Below, in pieces: positions 60,298 to 64,000 of a DNA stretch of 64,000 bases. Position 1 is the first letter of the stretch. The number at the start of each line of letters is the position of its first letter. Source of the DNA: Phaeobacter bryozoorum (GTDB taxonomy: Bacteria > Pseudomonadota > Alphaproteobacteria > Rhodobacterales > Rhodobacteraceae). The position numbers were made by a program, and so were the translations under genes. The notes beneath the pieces were generated by a model. The model searched no databases and had not been told where the DNA came from. It saw nothing but the letters and a program-made list of their open reading frames with translations. The stretch lies in assembly GCF_041893525.1 (NCBI RefSeq), contig NZ_CP169068.1; one strand, 5' to 3'.

Positions 60298-61277
60298 ATA
60301 TCGGCCTTCTGGGCTGCGGGCGCATCGGTCAGGTCCACGCCCGTTCTGTTGGACAATTGGACGGCGTGCGCGTGACAGCCGTCGCCGATGCCGTGCCGGA
60401 AGCCGCCAGCGCGCTGGCCAGCAAGATCGGCGCGGATGTGCGCGACGCCTCGGCGCTGATCACCAGCGCGGACGTAGACGCGGTGGTGATTGGCACACCC
60501 ACCGATACCCACTACGACCTGATCCATCAGGCAGCAGCGGCGGGCAAGGCAATTTTCTGCGAAAAACCGGTCGATATGTCCGCCGACCGCATCTGTGATT
60601 GCCAGAAGGTGGTGGCGGAGGCAGGGGTTGCGTTCCTGACCGCGTTCAACCGACGGTTTGACCCCAACTTTGCCAATCTGCAGCAGCGTCTGCGCGCGGG
60701 CGCGATTGGTGACGTAGAGATCGTCTCGATCCTGTCGCGCGATCCCTCTCCGCCCCCGGTCAGCTACATCAAGACCTCTGGCGGGTTGTTCCGGGATATG
60801 ATGATCCATGATTTCGACATGGCGCGTTTTCTGCTGGGCGAAGAGCCAATTCAGGTCTTCGCCGTCGGCTCGGCCCTGGTCGACCCGGCTATTGGCGCGG
60901 CAGGTGACGTGGACACTGCCGCCGTCACCCTGACCACGGCCAGCGGAAAGATCTGCCAGATCTCGAACTCGCGCCGGGCTACCTATGGCTACGATCAGCG
61001 GGTTGAGGTACATGGCTCCAAAGGGATGCTGCGTGCTGCCAACATGCTGGAGAACACGGTCGAGGTTGCCGGGGCCAATGGCTTCCAGACAGCGCCCGCG
61101 CAGCATTTCTTCCTTGAGCGCTACGAGGCTGCCTATCGCAACGAAATGGCCCGCTTCGTCGAGGCTGTTCAGGCAGGCACCACCCCGTCGCCCAGTATCG
61201 ACGACGGGCTTCGCGCTCAGATGTTGGCCGATGCCGCCGCCAAATCGCTTGAGACTGGGACACCGGTCAAACTGTAG
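60291..61277 (+). CDS. iolG: Inositol 2-dehydrogenase
   Basis: The 328-residue Gfo/Idh/MocA enzyme oxidises myo-inositol to scyllo-inosose with NAD. It begins NIGLLGCGRIGQVHARS, has FCEKPVDMSADRICDCQKVV with the catalytic-region Lys near residue 95, AFNRRFDPNFANLQQRL, and GGLFRDMMIHDFDMARFLLG with the conserved Asp and His pair. This pattern fits IolG more closely than the other two oxidoreductases of the region. It is the last gene of the operon. Confidence 0.93.
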   Translation: MLNIGLLGCGRIGQVHARSVGQLDGVRVTAVADAVPEAASALASKIGADVRDASALITSADVDAVVIGTPTDTHYDLIHQAAAAGKAIFCEKPVDMSADRICDCQKVVAEAGVAFLTAFNRRFDPNFANLQQRLRAGAIGDVEIVSILSRDPSPPPVSYIKTSGGLFRDMMIHDFDMARFLLGEEPIQVFAVGSALVDPAIGAAGDVDTAAVTLTTASGKICQISNSRRATYGYDQRVEVHGSKGMLRAANMLENTVEVAGANGFQTAPAQHFFLERYEAAYRNEMARFVEAVQAGTTPSPSIDDGLRAQMLADAAAKSLETGTPVKL

Positions 61278-61289
61278 TAGGTCAGATTG

Positions 61290-62474
61290 TCATGCCCGGC
61301 GGCGCGCGTCTTGCGCCGCCAGCGCTTCGTTGAAACGCTCGGGCGGCCAGCCCTCAGCCAGCGCCTGATGCAGCAAATCCGCCTGCGTCTGCGGGGCCAG
61401 CCCTCCCGTCGGCGGATCTCTATCCAGATTGGTCGGAAAGGAATAGCCCTCGGCGCAGGCTGCGATTGCCGCGGCCCGCTCCGCCTCTGGCATCGCGCCC
61501 TCAGCCTCCAATTGCACCAGCGCCGGATAAAGCCGCTCGGACATGCCGCGCCGATCCACGGTTTCCATCGCGCGACCAAAGGCAGACGAGACCTGCAACA
61601 AATTCGCCATGCGCTGGACATCCTGCGACCGGTTGGCGCCTGCGGCATGAAACAAAGCCGGGTTGAAAAACACCGCATCGCCCTTAGCCAGTGGCAGCTG
61701 GACATAGCGCTCCTCGAAATAGGCGCGGAAATCCGGCCGCCGCCAAGCCACATAGCCCTCCCGGTATCTCTGCGAGAACGGCAGCAGCTTGGTTGGGCCA
61801 CTTTCAACCGGCATGTCCCCATGGGCGACCGCCCCCTGCAAGGTCAGAACCGGCGACAGATCATGCACATGGGCTGGATACTGCGAGGATGTTTCCGCCG
61901 TTTGAAAGCCCAGATGATAGTCGCGATGCGCCTGCTGGGCCTCACCGCCCGGCCGAACCAGATTGATCTGCGCCGTCATCTGGTAGTTCGGCCCCAGCCA
62001 AGCCTCGCAAACTGCGGCCAACGCCACATTACCAAAGTAACGCGCGAAGACCTCCGGCGCGGCCTCGCAGAGTTTCTGAAGAGAGTTCCAGATCCGGTCA
62101 TTCGAGCCTGCCGCCGCGAAGTGATCCGCACCGCCACCATTGGCCAGCTTCTCCTGTGCGATGATCTGTTCATATATCGCGCTCGCGCTGTCGATAGCAG
62201 CCGTGTCCTGATAGGCCTGTTTCAGCACCAATACGCCGGCCCCTTCGCGCAAACCTTGCGCCCATTCCGCCATCAGCCGCCGCCGGTCATCACTGTTGCC
62301 GAGCATCCCGCTGAGGGCCGTCATGTCGTAGATCGGGATATTCTTCACGATGGCACCCGCGAGCGGCACCTGATCCGCCGTCAAATCCTGTTCAACCAGC
62401 TTCCGAAAATCACTCAAGTCACATCCGGCAGGGTCGAAGTAGGTATCTCCTCTCCTTGCTGCTCTGTCCGCCAT
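61290..62474 (-). CDS. Phytanoyl-CoA dioxygenase (PhyH) family protein
   Basis: The 394-residue protein is probably an Fe(II)/2-oxoglutarate oxygenase. The HxD pair is in AQQAHRDYHLGF, and the distal His with the 2-oxoglutarate Arg in FFNPALFHAAGANRSQDVQR. DMPVESGPTKLLPFSQRYR also fits the double-stranded beta-helix core. It is convergent with iolG with only 12 bases between the genes and diverges from a second LacI-type regulator. The substrate is unknown; a hydroxylated or phosphorylated cyclitol is conceivable from context only. Confidence 0.82.
   Translation of the reverse strand: MADRAARRGDTYFDPAGCDLSDFRKLVEQDLTADQVPLAGAIVKNIPIYDMTALSGMLGNSDDRRRLMAEWAQGLREGAGVLVLKQAYQDTAAIDSASAIYEQIIAQEKLANGGGADHFAAAGSNDRIWNSLQKLCEAAPEVFARYFGNVALAAVCEAWLGPNYQMTAQINLVRPGGEAQQAHRDYHLGFQTAETSSQYPAHVHDLSPVLTLQGAVAHGDMPVESGPTKLLPFSQRYREGYVAWRRPDFRAYFEERYVQLPLAKGDAVFFNPALFHAAGANRSQDVQRMANLLQVSSAFGRAMETVDRRGMSERLYPALVQLEAEGAMPEAERAAAIAACAEGYSFPTNLDRDPPTGGLAPQTQADLLHQALAEGWPPERFNEALAAQDARRRA
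61298..61320 (+). terminator. GC-rich hairpin after iolG
   Basis: GGCGGCGC and GCGCCGCC form an eight-pair stem with a seven-base loop, 20 bases after the iolG stop and inside the last codons of the convergent PhyH-family gene. It lacks a T-run, so termination strength is uncertain. Confidence 0.4.
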
Positions 62475-62568
62475 CCCTGTTCTCCTTTGCGCGGTTTCAA
62501 ATCTCCTGCCATCAGACTGCCGGTGTAATCACTTGTGGTCAGCCGCATGATCCATCAAAAATACATCA

Positions 62569-63606
62569 ATGAGCCATCGCTTCCCGATTAAGGATATCGC
62601 TCGGCAGTCCGGGCTGAGCACGGCAACCGTGGACCGCGTCCTGAACGGGCGCGCCAATGTCAGCGCCCGCAGTCGCGCCAGGGTCGCGGCGGCCATTGCC
62701 GAGCTGGAGGGCCAGGAACAGCAGCTCTCAGCCCGTGGGCGACGCCTCTATTTCGACGTTGTTGTCGAGGCTCCCGAACGGTTCAGCCGGGAAATCCGTC
62801 TCGCGACCGAGGCCGTCCTTCCAACCATCGGTCCGGCGGTGATCCATACCCGCTACAGTTTCCGACAAATTATGTCCGCCGATGACTGCGTTGAAATCCT
62901 CGGGCAGATCGCCCGGCGCGGCAGCCATGGGGTTGTGCTGAAGGCACGGGATCTGCCCCAGATTATTGCAACGGTGGCCGAACTGGACAGCAAAGGCATT
63001 CCTGTTGTCTGTGTCTTTACCGACCTGCCAAACAGCCCCCGCAGGCTCTATTGCGGACCCAACAATTATGCGGCGGGCCAGTCTGCCGCCTACATGATCG
63101 ACAAATGCCTTCCCGGCATCCCTGGCCCGGGCGCAACCATCCTGACCACCCTTAGCCAGATGGCATTCCACGGTGAGGAACAACGTCGGCGCGGCTTCTT
63201 GCGCGTCTTGCAGGAACGCCGCCCGGATCTGAGACTGGTCACCCTCAGTGCCGGTGCAGGCCTTGCGCTGGAAACCACGGAGCTGCTGCGTCAACGGCTG
63301 GCCGAACCGAATCTCGGCCGGATAGTGGCGGTCTATTCAATGGGCGGCGCCAATCGCGCCATCATCGAACAGCTGAGCGCCTTTGGCCACCAGCCCCGCG
63401 CCTATATCGCCCATGATCTGGATGCGGAAAATCGAACCCTGATGCGTCAGGGCAAGATCACCGTGGTCCTGCAACACGACATCGCCAGCGATATGCGCAA
63501 TGCCTTTCTCAGCCTGCTCCATGCCAACCACATCCTGAAGGCAACTCTCCCCGCGACTCAGAGCAGGATCTCCATGGTTACGCCCTTCGACGCCAGCGAA
63601 AGCTGA
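62569..63606 (+). CDS. LacI family transcriptional regulator (second)
   Basis: The 345-residue protein has the HTH PIKDIARQSGLSTATVDRVL and a hinge-like segment without the usual leucine pair, then a periplasmic-binding-like domain: IARRGSHGVVLKARDLPQII, TDLPNSPRRLYCGPNNYAAG and VYSMGGANRAIIEQLSAFGH. This effector domain is of the type found in regulators of sugar and cyclitol transport. It is divergent from the PhyH-family gene with a gap of 94 bases, where its operator should lie; I see only weak repeats (TTTGATGGA, TTGATGTA) there. Effector unknown. Confidence 0.88.
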   Translation: MSHRFPIKDIARQSGLSTATVDRVLNGRANVSARSRARVAAAIAELEGQEQQLSARGRRLYFDVVVEAPERFSREIRLATEAVLPTIGPAVIHTRYSFRQIMSADDCVEILGQIARRGSHGVVLKARDLPQIIATVAELDSKGIPVVCVFTDLPNSPRRLYCGPNNYAAGQSAAYMIDKCLPGIPGPGATILTTLSQMAFHGEEQRRRGFLRVLQERRPDLRLVTLSAGAGLALETTELLRQRLAEPNLGRIVAVYSMGGANRAIIEQLSAFGHQPRAYIAHDLDAENRTLMRQGKITVVLQHDIASDMRNAFLSLLHANHILKATLPATQSRISMVTPFDASES

Positions 63607-63656
63607 CCAAAGCGTGCCTTTATCGGCTTCTTCCGGAACACAGGAATATTTCTGCG

Positions 63657-63721
63657 CTGGCGCTTTCAACATAGCCTGCGACGCAAATGCCCTTTTGATT
63701 GCAAGCGCCAGTCCTGGCGCT
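63657..63721 (+). promoter_or_regulatory. Three-armed alternative hairpin region
   Basis: CTGGCGCTT (63657-63665) can pair with AAGCGCCAG (63703-63711), and the same central arm can pair with CTGGCGCT (63714-63721). The two stems exclude one another. It lies in the 225-base gap between the LacI-type gene and the last gene of the window and may be a terminator or a switch. Confidence 0.5.
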
Positions 63722-63831
63722 GAAAGGCCGTCTCGCCAAAGGCCGATTTTTCAGCCTCGAAGATGCAATTCTTGTTTCTCTTTGCGCTCATTCTTGGAAT
63801 GCTTTCGACAATAGCCAGCAGGGAGAGCGGC

Positions 63832-64000
63832 ATGAAAGTAGGATTTATTGGCCTTGGCAACGTCGGCGGCAAACTGAGCGGCAGCCTGCTGCGCAACGGT
63901 ATCGACCTCAGCGTCTATGACCTGAACGACACGCTGGTCGCAAAGGCGGCCGAGGCGGGAGCGACGGCAGCGAAGAACCCCGCCGAGTTGATGTGCAGCT
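63832..64000 (+). CDS. 3-hydroxyisobutyrate dehydrogenase family protein, N-terminal part
   Basis: The first 56 residues are visible before the window ends. MKVGFIGLGNVGGKLSGSLL is the GxGxxG NAD(P)-binding loop of the beta-hydroxyacid dehydrogenase family (3-hydroxyisobutyrate and tartronate semialdehyde reductases), followed by the strand-end DLSVYDLND that sets cofactor preference. An AGGGAGAG site precedes the ATG. Its substrate cannot be told from this part. A link to the neighbouring regulator or to semialdehyde metabolism is possible. Confidence 0.85.
   Translation, partial: MKVGFIGLGNVGGKLSGSLLRNGIDLSVYDLNDTLVAKAAEAGATAAKNPAELMCS

Noticed and set aside
1..64000. CRISPR arrays or insertion sequences
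   Set aside because: I saw no regularly spaced direct repeats of CRISPR type and no transposase-like reading frame; the only mobile element is the tRNA-linked one at the left end.

Overview
The window looks like a GC-rich Alphaproteobacterium of the Rhodobacteraceae (Roseobacter group). The grounds are the gene content and neighbourhoods: a CarD-type regulator, fdxA-type ferredoxin, Suv3-like helicase and S4 protein side by side, hppD next to an Lrp gene, cobT/cobS divergently placed, a DUF995 protein, a glycine amidinotransferase and a myo-inositol cluster typical of this group. No database search was possible, so the taxonomic call is inference.

Layout. (1) Positions 1-6313 are the integrase end of an integrative element (prophage or phage satellite) inserted at the 3' end of a tRNA-Thr(TGT) gene (6314-6389). 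It carries a tyrosine integrase, a small AlpA-like HTH protein, an unrecognised 393-aa protein, a regulatory gap with repeated inverted repeats, a short hypothetical gene, a DUF4055 portal-like gene and a truncated gene running off the left edge. (2) Positions 6390-33959 are ordinary chromosomal genes: a GT-A type glycosyltransferase, O-acetylhomoserine sulfhydrylase, SIMPL protein, a large envelope protein with PilM/GspL-like and PilP/GspC-like ends, hppD plus Lrp regulator, a PAS protein, a Kef-type antiporter, cobT/cobS, a potassium channel with a zinc ribbon, carD, fdxA, an S4 RNA-binding protein, a Suv3-like helicase, a TPR protein, an SCP2 protein plus lysophospholipase-like hydrolase, pepF, a GNAT pseudogene, a DUF995 protein, an amidinotransferase, a DksA/TraR zinc finger, a glutathione S-transferase and an NAD(P)-binding protein.

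(3) Positions 33991-48182 form a galactoside utilisation locus. An IclR regulator and an ABC ATPase face away from a long operon: binding protein, two permeases, GH36 alpha-galactosidase, an IlvD/Edd-type sugar-acid dehydratase, an SDR sugar dehydrogenase, 2-dehydro-3-deoxygalactonokinase, KDPGal aldolase, an SMP-30 lactonase and a GH42 beta-galactosidase. Together they can import alpha- and beta-galactosides, release galactose and oxidise it by a De Ley-Doudoroff route to pyruvate and glyceraldehyde 3-phosphate. Most adjacent genes overlap by a few bases. A nested palindrome at 35929-35965 is the likely IclR operator.

(4) Positions 48204-64000 form a myo-inositol locus. A ribose/inositol-type ABC importer diverges from a LacI-family regulator. 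Next come two Gfo/Idh/MocA oxidoreductases and an IolE-like dehydratase, which diverge from iolD-iolC-iolB-iolJ-iolG. An identical 18-bp palindrome lies in both divergent promoter regions, with a degenerate copy in front of the regulator gene, which ties these operons into one regulon. The iolD reading frame is broken by a one-base insertion near 56027. A phytanoyl-CoA dioxygenase-family gene, a second LacI-type regulator and the start of a 3-hydroxyisobutyrate dehydrogenase-family gene close the window.

The most interesting signals are the shared operators of the inositol regulon, the frameshift in iolD, the galactose dehydrogenase candidate with Asn in place of the catalytic Lys, the non-canonical integrase active site and the repeated operator-like motif of the integrated element.
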